Part shown: positions 25,371-33,461 of the stretch, piece after piece
Layout of the letters: each line of letters opens with the position of its first letter
Position numbering within the stretch: position 1 is the stretch's first letter
NCBI GenBank assembly: GCA_028285625.1
Contig: JANQOX010000012.1
Coordinates: forward strand, 62,001-126,000
From: Myxococcota bacterium
GTDB lineage: Bacteria; Myxococcota_A; UBA9160; UBA6930
Direction: 5' to 3'
DNA: 64,000 bases
The notes under the pieces: model-generated
What the model was told of the DNA's origin: nothing
Databases searched by the model: none
The model's input: the letters and a program-made list of their open reading frames with translations, nothing else
Translations under genes and position numbers: made by a program

Positions 25371-25892
25371 GTGCCGGAACTACCGCATCAGGACGTTCTC
25401 ATCGGACTCGGCGAAGTGTCGGCTGCGTTCGTCGGGTTCTCTCTCGTCGTCGGCATCATCAGCTCCCGCTCGCCCGAGTCCTTGCCTGAGTCGCTGAGGC
25501 TCCTGTCCGTGCGCGAGGTCGCCGAGATCGGCCTGCTGGCGGTCGCCGCATCCTTCCTTCCACTCGTGGTTCACGGCTTCGGCATTGGTGTCGAGGCGAC
25601 CTGGCGAGTATCCAGCGGGAGCTTCATAGCGCTCGGGAGCCTTGCCTTCCTCCCATCACTTGTTCGCCGCCGGCGGGTTGGGTGGGAAGGGCAGAGAGCC
25701 CAGCCCCTCCAGGGCGTGGTCGTCACCGCGCTCAACATTGGCTTCATCGTCCTCTTGGCAGCGAACGTCGTGTCGCCCAGTGCGGTCTCGGGTGCACGCT
25801 ACGTTCTCGCAACCGTGCTGCTGCTCGCGATCGCAGGCGTCCTCTTCATCGGCGCGACCTTCGGAGAGCGCCTTGGCCCGCCGGCTGCCTAA
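25371..25892 (+). CDS. Small membrane protein of the 'SGFAGV' cassette family (173 aa)
   Basis: The GTG at 25371, after a run of seven G, is chosen because the longer frame starts inside the attC core. The N-terminus LGEVSAAFVGFSLVVGII resembles the proteins at 18731 and 35255, and four more hydrophobic stretches follow (about five in all). The TAA stop is formed by the GCCTAAC core of attC site 7, so recombination at that site would change the end of the protein only if the core differs. Function unknown. Confidence 0.7.
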   Translation: MPELPHQDVLIGLGEVSAAFVGFSLVVGIISSRSPESLPESLRLLSVREVAEIGLLAVAASFLPLVVHGFGIGVEATWRVSSGSFIALGSLAFLPSLVRRRRVGWEGQRAQPLQGVVVTALNIGFIVLLAANVVSPSAVSGARYVLATVLLLAIAGVLFIGATFGERLGPPAA

Positions 25893-26021
25893 CAAGCGAC
25901 TGCAGCTGACACCCAACAGCCCGTACCAGTCGATCCGTGGTACCGTTCTGGCTGCGGGCTCTGCGTTCCAGGCGTTGGCGGTCAGCGCTGTCGGGCGCAG
26001 CTGAACCGCGATCCGTTAGAC
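25887..26021 (+). other. attC site 7
   Basis: A perfect 5' core GCCTAAC (25887-25893) overlaps the stop codon of the preceding gene; AAGCGACTGCAGCTGAC follows. The 3' half GCAGCTGAACCGCGATCC ends in GTTAGAC (26015-26021). TGGTACCGT lies at 25938-25946. Confidence 0.9.
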
Positions 26022-26037
26022 GGCGCGGCGGAGGCGC

Positions 26038-26457
26038 ATGGGACTTCCGAAACCCGTAGTCCGAATAGCGAACGCCATCACGAATGCCGCGATCATGGCC
26101 GGCATACCTCGGCCTCCCTACACGCGGAAGAACGCGCTCATCATCGAAACACTCGGCAGGCGCTCTGGTAGGCGGCACCGAATACCGGTGGGGTATCTCG
26201 ACGAAGACGGTCGGATCATCGTCGTCGTGGAAGACGGGGCTCGTTCCCACTGGGTGCGGAACGCTCTCGCTCAAGACGGGCGACTCCGAATCAACCTGAA
26301 AGGCCGGTGGCGTTGGGCGAGCCTCCGAATGCTCGATGTGGAGCCGGAGGCCTATCTCAGCCGCATGAACCGGGCCCACGCCGCTTTGGTTCGCAGCCAC
26401 TCCTCCACACCGACCGTTGCAGAGCTCGTCCTCGAAGATGCGAAGCGCGCGGTCTAG
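26038..26457 (+). CDS. Deazaflavin (F420)-dependent nitroreductase-family protein (DUF385-like)
   Basis: A 139-residue protein with the split beta-barrel pattern of the DUF385/Ddn family: LIIETLGRRSGRRHRIPVGY near residues 34-53, IIVVVEDGARSHWVRNALA, then LRINLKGRWRWASLRMLDVE. Members bind F420H2 (or act as flavin-type reductases) and reduce nitro compounds or quinones in Actinobacteria and related lineages. It starts at ATG 26038 after GGAGGC. No F420 biosynthesis gene is in the window, so the cofactor is uncertain. The TAG stop overlaps the next attC core. Confidence 0.75.
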   Translation: MGLPKPVVRIANAITNAAIMAGIPRPPYTRKNALIIETLGRRSGRRHRIPVGYLDEDGRIIVVVEDGARSHWVRNALAQDGRLRINLKGRWRWASLRMLDVEPEAYLSRMNRAHAALVRSHSSTPTVAELVLEDAKRAV

Positions 26458-26586
26458 CAGAGGCTTGCAGCTGACAACAGACAGCTGGGCGTTCCTGAGT
26501 TCGGTAGCCTTCTGGCGTCGAGACTTCTGTGTCGTTGCGTTGACGGTCAGCGCTGTCTGTTGCAGCTGAAGCCCGATCCGTTGGAC
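26452..26586 (+). other. attC site 8
   Basis: The 5' core GTCTAGC (26452-26458, one base off) contains the upstream gene's TAG. The 3' half TGCAGCTGAAGCCCGATCC ends in GTTGGAC (26580-26586). The loop motif reads CGGTAGCCT (26502-26510). Confidence 0.8.
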
Positions 26587-26606
26587 GGCGCGGCGGAGAG
26601 TTGAGG

Positions 26607-27053
26607 ATGATCCGGGGTAGCTGTCTCTGCGGTGGAGTGGAGTTCGAAGTCCAGCGCGCGGCCGGCCCGTTCGAACTCTGCCATTGCCCGCGTTGCCGCA
26701 AGGCATCCGGGTCCGCCTTCGTGGCAGGGGTGGTTGTCCAGGCTCGCGATTTCCAACTGCTTTCCGGCGCGGAGCTGATCCGAACCTACGAGGCGCCGGT
26801 CCGGGAACAGCCACCCCCCTATCAGGTGGCCTTCTGCTCGCGCTGTGGGTCGCCGGTTCCCAACCCTCCTTCCAACGGCGATTGGTTCGAGGTCCCCGCT
26901 GGCCTTCTCGACGAGGACCCCATGCTCCGCCCGGACAAACACATCTTCGTCGAATGCAAGAGCCCCTGGTTCTCGATCTCGGACTCGCTGCCTCGGCTCA
27001 CCAAGTCCGAACTCGTGGCGCTGCGGCAGCGATCGCGCGAGAGCAAGTCGTGA
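26607..27053 (+). CDS. GFA/CENP-V-family zinc protein
   Basis: The ATG at 26607 follows a GGAG site; the TTG two codons earlier is less likely. The 148-residue protein carries the GFA domain zinc ligands: SCLCGGVEF (C-x-C), CHCPRCRKASG (C-x2-C) and FCSRCGSP (C-x2-C). The family includes glutathione-dependent formaldehyde-activating enzyme (Gfa), though most members have unknown substrates. A second GFA protein is encoded on the minus strand at 29549. It is a single-gene cassette between attC sites 8 and 9. Confidence 0.85.
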   Translation: MIRGSCLCGGVEFEVQRAAGPFELCHCPRCRKASGSAFVAGVVVQARDFQLLSGAELIRTYEAPVREQPPPYQVAFCSRCGSPVPNPPSNGDWFEVPAGLLDEDPMLRPDKHIFVECKSPWFSISDSLPRLTKSELVALRQRSRESKS

Positions 27054-27067
27054 GGCGAGGGCGCGCC

Positions 27068-27196
27068 GTGTAGCAGGCCGTTGCAGCGGACGTGGCAACG
27101 CTTGTGCCGCTTCGCTGGTGGTAGAATGGCGGTGTCCGAGGGTCGTCAGGCGTAGTGCAAGGTTGCGCCACCCCGCTGAGCGCCGACCCGTTGGAC
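27068..27196 (+). other. attC site 9
   Basis: The 5' core is GTGTAGC (27068-27074, degenerate); AGGCCGTTGCAGCGGACG follows. The 3' half CCGCTGAGCGCCGACCC ends in GTTGGAC (27190-27196). TGGTAGAAT lies at 27119-27127. Confidence 0.8.
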
Positions 27197-27223
27197 GGCG
27201 CGGCGTCGGACGGGAGCCATGCA

Positions 27224-27591
27224 ATGATCAAGACACGAGGCCTCACCCCATCCACCTTGTGGTCCGGGATCTCGAACGGTCCCTGCGGTTCTATCAGGGC
27301 GTATTCGGGATGGAGGAGCGCTTCCGCGCTGGGCCCAAGATGGTGTTCCTCAACACACCCGGTAGCGATGACCTGATCACTTTGAACGAGGATCCGGCGG
27401 AGGCCCAGCTCGCCGGTGTCAACGGTGGAGTGGCCCACTTCGGCTTCCGCCTAGCCGACACCGCCGCCCTCGTCACTGCCGTCGCTGAGGTTGAAGCGGC
27501 GGGGGGCAAGCTGATTCGGCGGGGTGAGCACGGCCCGGGCCACCCCTTCGCATACGTCGAAGATCCTGACGGGTACGTGATCGAACTTTAA
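27224..27591 (+). pseudogene. VOC-family (glyoxalase/bleomycin resistance fold) protein, frameshifted
   Basis: The ATG at 27224 gives MIKTRGLT, but the rest of a normal VOC protein (HLVVRDLERSLRFYQGVFGM, VAHFGFRLAD, HPFAYVEDPDGYVIEL) is in another frame. One base appears to be missing in the ACCCCATCC stretch near 27,246, where homologues read T-H-I-H. The remaining metal-binding pattern (His at start, Glu at end) is intact, so the gene would be functional if the base is restored. Either recent decay or a homopolymer sequence error is possible. Substrate unknown. Confidence 0.7.
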
Positions 27592-27614
27592 GGGTCGGTC
27601 CGCGGCGGCGCGCC

Positions 27615-27743
27615 GTCGGACAAGCCGCTGCAGCTCGCCAACCAGAACCGGGAGCGGCTGGACGCGGTAGCTTCTGGCAAGTGCCGCGCTGCCGCAGCCA
27701 GGCGTACCGGCGGGTCGGCGGCTCAGCGGTAGGTCCGATAGAC
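27615..27743 (+). other. attC site 10
   Basis: The 5' core is GTCGGAC (27615-27621, degenerate); AAGCCGCTGCAGCTCGCC follows. The 3' half is GGCTCAGCGGTAGGTCC with core GATAGAC (27737-27743). CGGTAGCTT lies in the loop (27665-27673). Confidence 0.65.
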
Positions 27744-27767
27744 GGTCTCACTCGGGGAGCTTGCGCT

Positions 27768-28391
27768 GTGTCGATTCGTGTCGTAGGTGCTGGGCTCTAT
27801 CGCACCGGCACGAAGTCCCTCAAGGCCGCACTGGAGCGGCTGCTCGGCCGCCCTTCGTATCACATGGCCGAGGTCTTCCTCCACCCAGAGCACATTCCGA
27901 TCTGGCACGATGCCGCGCTGGGGCGGATGCCCGACTGGACGGAGTTCCTTCAGGGCTACTCCGCCACCTTGGACGCACCCGCCGCGTACTTCTGGCCCGA
28001 GCTGAGCACCGCCTTTCCCGACGCCCTCGTACTCCTGTCGGTGCGTAGTGCTGAGTCGTGGTGGAGTAGCGCGAGCCAGACAGTGATGCGCACGGAAGGC
28101 CTGGTCTCACCGGAATGGGACGCAATGAACGACGCGATCAGCTCATCTAGATTCGCGTCATCCACAAAGACCAAGGAAGCCGCGATCCGAGGCTTCAATC
28201 TGCACAACGATCGAGTGCGCTCGGAGGTCGATTCGAGCCGCCTCCTGGAGTGGACCGCCGGAGACGGCTGGGAGCCCATCTGCTCCGCCCTGGGTGTCCC
28301 GGTGCCCGACGAACCGTTTCTCCATACGAACACACGCCAGGAGTGGGCCGCGCGGGAGCGAGCTCGGACGACGGCGAGCGATCGCAGCTGA
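27768..28391 (+). CDS. Sulfotransferase-family protein (P-loop type, 207 aa)
   Basis: The GTG at 27768 is chosen since it puts the PAPS-binding loop at the extreme N-terminus: VVGAGLYRTGTKSLKAALERL. This G-x-x-R-T-G-T-x-S-L-K form is typical of the short sulfotransferase family related to Golgi-type enzymes (often annotated sulfotransferase family protein). LLSVRSAESWWSS matches the second PAPS-contact segment. It would transfer sulfate from PAPS to an unknown alcohol. Length is in the family range. The end of the gene merges with a decayed attC 5' half. Confidence 0.75.
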   Translation: MSIRVVGAGLYRTGTKSLKAALERLLGRPSYHMAEVFLHPEHIPIWHDAALGRMPDWTEFLQGYSATLDAPAAYFWPELSTAFPDALVLLSVRSAESWWSSASQTVMRTEGLVSPEWDAMNDAISSSRFASSTKTKEAAIRGFNLHNDRVRSEVDSSRLLEWTAGDGWEPICSALGVPVPDEPFLHTNTRQEWAARERARTTASDRS

Positions 28392-28503
28392 CGCCCGATT
28401 CTCGTCCCAAGCTGCCCGTGGTACCTTCGGGCGTCGGGCAACTGTGCCCCAGCGTTGGCGGTCAGCGCTCTTGGGCGCAAGCGGAACCACCAGTCCGTTA
28501 CAA
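28369..28503 (+). other. attC site 11 (decayed 5' core)
   Basis: The inner part GCAGCTGACGCCC and the 3' half GCGCAAGCGGAACCACCAGTCC with core GTTACAA (28497-28503) are clear, but the expected 5' core position reads CGACGGC and lies inside the sulfotransferase gene. TGGTACCTT lies at 28419-28427. Confidence 0.6.
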
Positions 28504-28514
28504 GGCGGCGCGGG

Positions 28515-28699
28515 ATGAGCAGATTGCTGTCTCTCCTCGTGATCCTCGTCGGAGCCTGCTCGGCCAGCCCGGCTGAGTCCCCGAAGAGCTGCGCACTTCG
28601 ATCATCTCCTATCTCCGAGACCCCTCTGCTGCACCAGATCCCCTGCCGGTCATCATCGGGGTCTCCGCGGCCGTTGCAAACTGGCGGGAGTGGTTCTAG
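28515..28699 (+). pseudogene. Small lipoprotein, frameshifted
   Basis: The ATG at 28515 opens a lipoprotein signal peptide MSRLLSLLVILVGACSA (lipobox LVGAC). After PAESP the frame becomes low complexity, while the neighbouring frame continues sensibly as ELRTSIISYLRDPSAAPDP and ends WREWF-stop at 28699. A one-base change in the TCCCCG run near 28,583 would join them into a protein of about 60 residues. It is the third cassette gene in the array disturbed at a short homopolymer. Function unknown. Confidence 0.5.
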
Positions 28700-28740
28700 C
28701 GCGTCGCTGCTCGCCAGGAGTTGCCTGGCGAGCACTCGCG

Positions 28741-28857
28741 ATCCAACACCGATCGCCGTTCGCAGGCCCGCGGCATTCCTCGGGGGTAGTGCGGCGCCGC
28801 GGGGGACCGCGGCCGTTGATCGGCGAAAACCTGGTACCTTTGGCGAACCGATTGGGG
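28741..28857 (+). other. Degenerate attC
   Basis: ATCCAAC (28741-28747) fits the 5' core, TGGTACCTT (28832-28840) is the shared loop motif, and the 3' end reads ACCGATTGGGG (to 28857) where other sites have ATCCGTTGGGC. The internal stem sequence is not conserved. Confidence 0.4.
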
Positions 28858-28879
28858 CCGCCGCGTCCTGGAGGGCAGC

Positions 28880-29431
28880 ATGGCTCTCTCAGCCAAGCAG
28901 GGTGGCGTACTTCGGGGAATGGCTGGCGGTGCAGCCATCGCCCTGGCTGTCATCGTCGTCGGGGCCTGGCTGAATCCCTTCGCCTTCCCGCCGGACCTCG
29001 CCATTGGAGAGCGCGTCTCCGTCGCCCTGCAATCGGGTTCCCTCCTGGCGATCTGCCTCGCCGTCGCCATCGGGAGGCTCGCGCGACACAGGTTCTTCAC
29101 GCCGGAAGACATCGATGGGGGCGGCATTCAGCCGGCTTCGGATCGCGCCGCACTCCTCCAAACGCTGCTGCAGAACACGCTCGAGCAGTCCGTGCTGGCC
29201 TTCCTCGTCTACGTTGCCTGGGCTGCCGCCATGCCATCGGCCTGGCTGTCGGTGGTGCCCTTGGCGGCCGCCGTCTTCGCGGTGGGCCGCATCCTGTTCT
29301 TCGCGGGCTACGCCAAAGGGGCGCCGGCCCGAGCGCTCGGCTTCACGATGGCGTTCTATCCATCGATCGCGATGCTCTTGTGCGTGGCAGTCGTGGCCGT
29401 CTCTTCCTCCGACGGTCTCATCGGGCCCTGA
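28880..29431 (+). CDS. MAPEG-family membrane protein
   Basis: A 183-residue protein with four hydrophobic segments, starting at ATG 28880 after GGAGGG. The middle contains LLQTLLQNTLEQSVLAFLVY, then VVPLAAAVFAVGRILFFAGY and ARALGFTMAFYPS, which match the LQNTxEQ and VGRxxYxxGY motifs of MAPEG proteins (microsomal glutathione transferase superfamily). Such proteins conjugate or reduce lipophilic electrophiles with glutathione in the membrane. The glutathione link is a family property, not shown here. Confidence 0.75.
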   Translation: MALSAKQGGVLRGMAGGAAIALAVIVVGAWLNPFAFPPDLAIGERVSVALQSGSLLAICLAVAIGRLARHRFFTPEDIDGGGIQPASDRAALLQTLLQNTLEQSVLAFLVYVAWAAAMPSAWLSVVPLAAAVFAVGRILFFAGYAKGAPARALGFTMAFYPSIAMLLCVAVVAVSSSDGLIGP

Positions 29432-29548
29432 CGCCCGGCTGCCTGACGAGCCTGCGCGGTGGCATGCCTCGCAGACCAGGCCACCGGGCTGCTTGGCTCG
29501 CCGCAAGGTGGCTTCCGATCTCTTGGCGTGGTGCTCACCGTCGCCGAC

Positions 29549-30028
29549 CTACTCTTGATCGCCTGAAAGCGCCCGATTCGCGGCCTCCAGGCGCTCGCGT
29601 GCGGAGCGCGGCCAGATCGCATGGATGTCGCCGTCTTCATCGAACTGGGGCACGCGATCTGGCAGCACCACCCATGGGTGCTTCCGCTTGACCCAGAGGT
29701 GAGCGCCTGGCACCACGAAGCTCGCGTCATCGAACGTCCCGCCAGCAACGAGGTAGGTCGATGGAAACCGGATGGACTCCGAGTAGATCGTCGTTGCGCA
29801 GGCCGCGCACTGGCGAACGGTCGTGCGAGGACTGGTCTGCTTCGCAGTCAGTTCACCCGTGGTGATGGCCAGGTCGTCCCTCAGGACGGTCGCCTTCAGC
29901 CCAAAGGCAGTGCCGCTTCGCCGCCTGCAGTCCAGGCAGTGACAAGCGTGCGCGAAGAGCGGCCGCGCCTTCAGTTCGAAGCGCAGGCCTTCACACTGGC
30001 AACCCCCGACAATGCGTTCGCCGGCCAT
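29549..30028 (-). CDS. GFA/CENP-V-family zinc protein (antisense to array)
   Basis: The ATG at 30028 is chosen because the GFA domain starts directly after it (RIVGGCQCEGLRFEL). The zinc ligands are CQC, CHCLDCRR and QCAAC; the C-terminal part has HLWVKRKHPWVVLPD. The 159-residue length fits the family, which includes glutathione-dependent formaldehyde-activating enzyme. It is only distantly similar to the GFA protein at 26607. It is one of three genes pointing against the array, so it should have its own promoter; none is obvious in the GC-rich leader. Confidence 0.8.
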   Translation of the reverse strand: MAGERIVGGCQCEGLRFELKARPLFAHACHCLDCRRRSGTAFGLKATVLRDDLAITTGELTAKQTSPRTTVRQCAACATTIYSESIRFPSTYLVAGGTFDDASFVVPGAHLWVKRKHPWVVLPDRVPQFDEDGDIHAIWPRSARERLEAANRALSGDQE

Positions 30029-30078
30029 CGCGCCCCCGCGCTTCTGGTAGGCAGACGCTACGGAAAGCCCGATTCCAT

Positions 30079-30219
30079 GTCGAACCCTGCCACTGCCCTT
30101 CGCGGCGCGACCGGGCGAACGGGATCCCTCTGCCAGTGGCGGTGGTACCCTTGCCGCGTCAGTGCATTCTCGCGGTCGGGCACGGCGCCCTCCCGCATCA
30201 AGACGCCCATCGGTTGGGC
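30079..30219 (+). other. attC site 12 (divergent)
   Basis: GTCGAAC (30079-30085) can serve as the 5' core and GTTGGGC (30213-30219) is a perfect 3' core preceded by GACGCCCATCG. The loop motif TGGTACCCT is at 30143-30151. Internal stem pairing is weaker than in the other sites. Confidence 0.5.
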
Positions 30220-30228
30220 GGCGCGGAG

Positions 30229-30723
30229 ATGGGTTTGAATTGGGACGCCATCGGCGCAGTCGCAGAACTCGCTGGCGCGGTCGGCGTGATCCTGTCGCTC
30301 GTCTACCTCGCCCTGCAGATCCGACAGAATACGGCACAGATGAACACGAACAGCAGCCTCATGCGCGCAGAGTCGCGCCGGCATTGGAACGCTGCGGCGT
30401 CCAACGTGAACCTCGTGCTCGCGCAAGACGAGAAGGTGGCGGATGTCTTCCGTCGTGGCCTGGCGAGCTACGACTCGCTTCCACCCAAGGAGCAGATGCA
30501 GTTCACGTTCATGATCTCGGAGATGCTGTCGGCCTTGCTCCTATCGTTCGACGAGGAGCGCGAATCCGTCGCCATGCCGGGGTCGTTCGAGCGGGCCGCC
30601 AACTCGTACCGGTTCATCTTCGACTCGCCGGGAGGTCGTGAGTTCTGGCAGGTGCACGGTCAGCGCTTTGGCTCACCCGAGTTCCGCGACTGGGCGGCCG
30701 CTCAGCTGGCACGTGACCCGTAG
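30229..30723 (+). CDS. YLAxQIRxNT-family membrane-anchored protein, copy 1
   Basis: A 164-residue protein with one N-terminal transmembrane segment (AIGAVAELAGAVGVILSLVY) running directly into YLALQIRQNTAQM, then a soluble helical domain ending in SPGGREFWQVHGQRF. Three further intact copies and one remnant lie at 32871, 34068, 34741 and 36990, sharing NWDAxGAxAE, YLAxQIRxNT and SPGxRxWW. The family is very common in environmental genomes as hypothetical proteins; I know of no function. The start could also be TTG at 30235, which would match the MNWD start of other copies. Confidence 0.75.
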   Translation: MGLNWDAIGAVAELAGAVGVILSLVYLALQIRQNTAQMNTNSSLMRAESRRHWNAAASNVNLVLAQDEKVADVFRRGLASYDSLPPKEQMQFTFMISEMLSALLLSFDEERESVAMPGSFERAANSYRFIFDSPGGREFWQVHGQRFGSPEFRDWAAAQLARDP

Positions 30724-30809
30724 CTGCTCGTAGCTGGCGGCGCCCAGGGCCGGCCGACGCAGCGCCCACCGACCTGATAGAGTGCTGGCCTCCTGCCTGG
30801 GTGGCACCG

Positions 30810-31328
30810 ATGCACGAGACACGTGAAGACCTCGAGGCGCTCCAACGTCTGCTCGATGAGAGCTACAGGCTTGCGGGGCTTCAACTGCGATCGGTCTTCT
30901 CTCGGGACCGAAGCCTCCGAGCGTCGGATCTCGCGGAGCTCTTGACGGGCGTGCTCTTGCTGAACGTCGCAGTGACCACGCGATCCGGCGCCCCGCTCGT
31001 AGCACCCGTCGACGGGGTCTTCTACCGCGGCCGGGTCTGGTTCGGGTTTCCGCCTGGGTCCGTTCGGGGCCGTGCGCTCCACGCGCGACCGCAGGTCAGC
31101 GCCACGCACACACAGGACGCCAAGGTCTGCATCATCGTTCACGGGCTCGCCAAAGAGGTGCCCCGTTCGCATCCGGAGTACGAGGCGTACAACGAGTACC
31201 TGAAGGAGGTGTACGGCCCCAACCTGGACCTTTCCCGTGCCCTCTACGAGGACCGCGAGGGAACCGAGTACAACGCGTACATCGAACCTCGGCGGTTCTT
31301 CGCCACATGGCCGCACCCCGAAGCCTAG
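30810..31328 (+). CDS. Pyridoxamine 5'-phosphate oxidase-fold (PPOX) protein
   Basis: The start at ATG 30810 gives MHETREDLEALQRLLDESYR, a familiar opening of PPOX-fold proteins; a GTG three codons earlier is possible. The 172-residue chain then has VTTRSGAPLVAPVDGVFYRG, RALHARPQVSATHTQ and YTPxYG-like EVYGPNLDL segments of the split-barrel flavin/heme-binding fold. Members include FMN- or F420-dependent oxidoreductases and general stress proteins. The cofactor is not evident. No attC is recognisable before or after it, so it lies in the decayed part of the array. Confidence 0.75.
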   Translation: MHETREDLEALQRLLDESYRLAGLQLRSVFSRDRSLRASDLAELLTGVLLLNVAVTTRSGAPLVAPVDGVFYRGRVWFGFPPGSVRGRALHARPQVSATHTQDAKVCIIVHGLAKEVPRSHPEYEAYNEYLKEVYGPNLDLSRALYEDREGTEYNAYIEPRRFFATWPHPEA

Positions 31329-31561
31329 GAGTACAGGGCATGCTGCCCGGACGTGGCCTCGCGGCAGACGGTGCTGCTGGTTCCCGAGCAAGGCGTCGAG
31401 CGGGGCACCGGATAGCGTGGCCCACACCTCCGCCGTATCGTTCTTGCATGAACCTGGTCGGGCTCGGTCGGCCAGCGCGATCCCGCGCCGCACGCGCCGA
31501 CCTTCGCCTGCCTGGATGCATGCATGATGTGACGGGCGAGAGCCCACTCGAGGCAACGCGT

Positions 31562-31909
31562 ATGAAGAGGACACTGGCTCCGCTACTGGCGCTGGCACTC
31601 GGCTGCGGAAGCGCCGAGCTCGACGCCGGGTACGCCTATGGCGAAACGCATGACCTCGCTTCCTGTCGAACCGAGTCGCTACGTCGCCTCGAGGCTTGCG
31701 AATCTCTCAGCTGCCAGATGCGTGCTCCCGGGTTCGCTCGCGGCTGTGCGAGGACCTCCGAGTTCAGCAAGGCAGCCTGCATCGACGTGCCGGGTTCCAC
31801 ACTCGCCGCTTCATCCTGGATCAAGGAGAAGTGCACGCACTCCGTGAACCCCAAGGCCTGCTACAAGGTGCTTCAACAGCCCATCGCGCGCTGCCTCGGC
31901 TCCTCATGA
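31562..31909 (+). CDS. Small cysteine-rich lipoprotein
   Basis: A 115-residue protein whose signal peptide MKRTLAPLLALALGC ends in a lipobox, so it should be lipid-anchored and face the periplasm or outer surface. The mature part has eight further Cys spaced to allow four disulfides (SCRT, ACES, SCQM, GCAR, ACID, KCTH, ACYK, RCLG). I recognise no family. The 232 bases upstream hold no gene that I can support. Confidence 0.6.
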   Translation: MKRTLAPLLALALGCGSAELDAGYAYGETHDLASCRTESLRRLEACESLSCQMRAPGFARGCARTSEFSKAACIDVPGSTLAASSWIKEKCTHSVNPKACYKVLQQPIARCLGSS

Positions 31910-32011
31910 CGAGCCCTGCGGCGGAACAGCCAGCGGCCCAGGCGGCGGCTCACAGGGGCTGGGTGCTCGGCAGGATCGGATCGTGCCTGGTGTGCCGGTG
32001 GGAGCGACGAC

Positions 32012-32857
32012 GTGTTTGACGTACTGGAGGGCGTTCACTCGCGCCCCGCGCCGTTCGAGACGTACACCGCGTCGGATCTGTGGACGAACCCGCACACGTC
32101 GGCCCGCATGCTGGAGTTCCATCTGGACGAGACGGTGGACCGGTCGTCGCGCAGACTGGAGTTCATCGACCGCTCCGTGGATTGGATCACGCGGCACTTC
32201 GATCTCGGCCCGGGCACGAAGATCATCGACTTCGGTTGCGGCCCCGGGCTCTACACCACGAGGCTGGCCGAGCGGAAGGCCACGGTGACCGGCGTGGACT
32301 TCTCGCCGCGTTCGATCGCCTACGCCAAGGACGTTGCTTCCGAGAAGAACCTGAACATCCACTACGCGAACCAGGACTACCTGGAGTTCGAGACGGCGGA
32401 CGCCTTCGACCTGGTCCTGATGATCATGTGCGACTTCTGCGCGCTCAGCCCGGCTCAGCGTGGGTCGATGCTCGAGAAGTTCGTCGGCATGCTCAGGCCT
32501 GGCGGTGCAGTCCTCCTCGACGTGTACTCGAGGGCCGCATTCGCTCAGCGCGAAGAGACGGCGACCTATGCGGTCGACCTGATGGACGGTTTCTGGTCGC
32601 CGAGCAGGTACCACGGCTTTCTCAACGTCTTCAAGTACGAAGAAGACGGCGTGGTGCTCGACAAGTACACCCTGATCGAGGCTTCGGGCACGCGCACGAT
32701 CTACAACTGGTTGCAGTACTTCAGCCCCGAACAGCTGGAGCGAGAGCTCGCCAACGCGGGCTTCTCGATGGAAGCGACCTTCGCGAACGTCTGTGGCGAG
32801 TCATTCGACCCGGGCGGCGCCGAGTTCGCGGTGGTCGCCCGAAAGGCGGCCGCCTGA
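32012..32857 (+). CDS. Class I SAM-dependent methyltransferase
   Basis: A GTG-start protein of 281 residues behind a GGGAGC site. SAM motif I is IIDFGCGPGLYTTRLA near residue 71; motif II/III segments are VTGVDFSPRSIAYAK and FDLVLMIMCDFCAL. N-terminal RPAPFETYTASDLWTNPHTSARMLEFHL is typical of a subfamily of small-molecule methyltransferases found in Firmicutes and Bacteroidetes. The substrate is unknown. It is followed after 13 bases by copy 2 of the YLAxQIR family, so the two may share an mRNA. Confidence 0.85.
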   Translation: MFDVLEGVHSRPAPFETYTASDLWTNPHTSARMLEFHLDETVDRSSRRLEFIDRSVDWITRHFDLGPGTKIIDFGCGPGLYTTRLAERKATVTGVDFSPRSIAYAKDVASEKNLNIHYANQDYLEFETADAFDLVLMIMCDFCALSPAQRGSMLEKFVGMLRPGGAVLLDVYSRAAFAQREETATYAVDLMDGFWSPSRYHGFLNVFKYEEDGVVLDKYTLIEASGTRTIYNWLQYFSPEQLERELANAGFSMEATFANVCGESFDPGGAEFAVVARKAAA

Positions 32858-32870
32858 CAGGGGGGTGCGC

Positions 32871-33389
32871 GTGAATTGGGACGCCGTAGGGGCGATCGCC
32901 GAAGCGGTGGGGGCGGCGGGCGTGATCGCCACGCTCTTGTATCTGGGAGTCCAGATCCGGGCCAACACCCGCTCGGTTCGCGCTTCGACACGACAAGAGA
33001 CCGTCCACGGCGGTCGGCAGGTGAATCTGGCCCTGGCCCAGGACCCGGAGTTCTCGCGAATCTGGACGGACGGCCTCCTGGACTTCGACGCGCTCCCCCG
33101 CCACGAGAGGGTCCGGTTTGCCAGCATCGCGACCGTCTTCCTACACGAGTTCCAGAACTCGCTGTACCAGTTCGAGCAGGGCACGCTCGATCAGGTCTCG
33201 TTCGAGAACTCTCGCGTGCAGCTAAGTGTCATCTGCTCGCTGCCCGGCTTTGCATCGTGGTGGGAGCGGAACGAGATCTACCGCTTCTATCCCGCGTTCG
33301 AGCAGCTCGTCGACGAACTCACGGCGGAAGGCAAGAAGCCCGACACCCAGGCTGGCCGTGCCGCGGATGACACCGCTGGCGAGAGGTAG
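32871..33389 (+). CDS. YLAxQIRxNT-family membrane-anchored protein, copy 2
   Basis: A GTG-start, 172-residue protein. NWDAVGAIAEAVGAAGVIAT forms the membrane helix, LLYLGVQIRANTRSVRASTR follows, and PGFASWWERNEIYRFYPAF is the C-terminal aromatic motif. The start context (GCGCGTGAATTGGGACGCC) is nearly identical to those of copy 1 and the remnant at 36990, which shows recent common origin of these 5' ends. Function unknown. It is 13 bases behind a methyltransferase and 72 before a NUDIX gene with no attC on either side. Confidence 0.75.
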   Translation: MNWDAVGAIAEAVGAAGVIATLLYLGVQIRANTRSVRASTRQETVHGGRQVNLALAQDPEFSRIWTDGLLDFDALPRHERVRFASIATVFLHEFQNSLYQFEQGTLDQVSFENSRVQLSVICSLPGFASWWERNEIYRFYPAFEQLVDELTAEGKKPDTQAGRAADDTAGER

Positions 33390-33461
33390 CCGTTCGGTGG
33401 CCTTCGCACCGCTGTACCGCCCGCGACGCCGGGCCTACCGGTGGCAACGGGCAGCCTGAGA

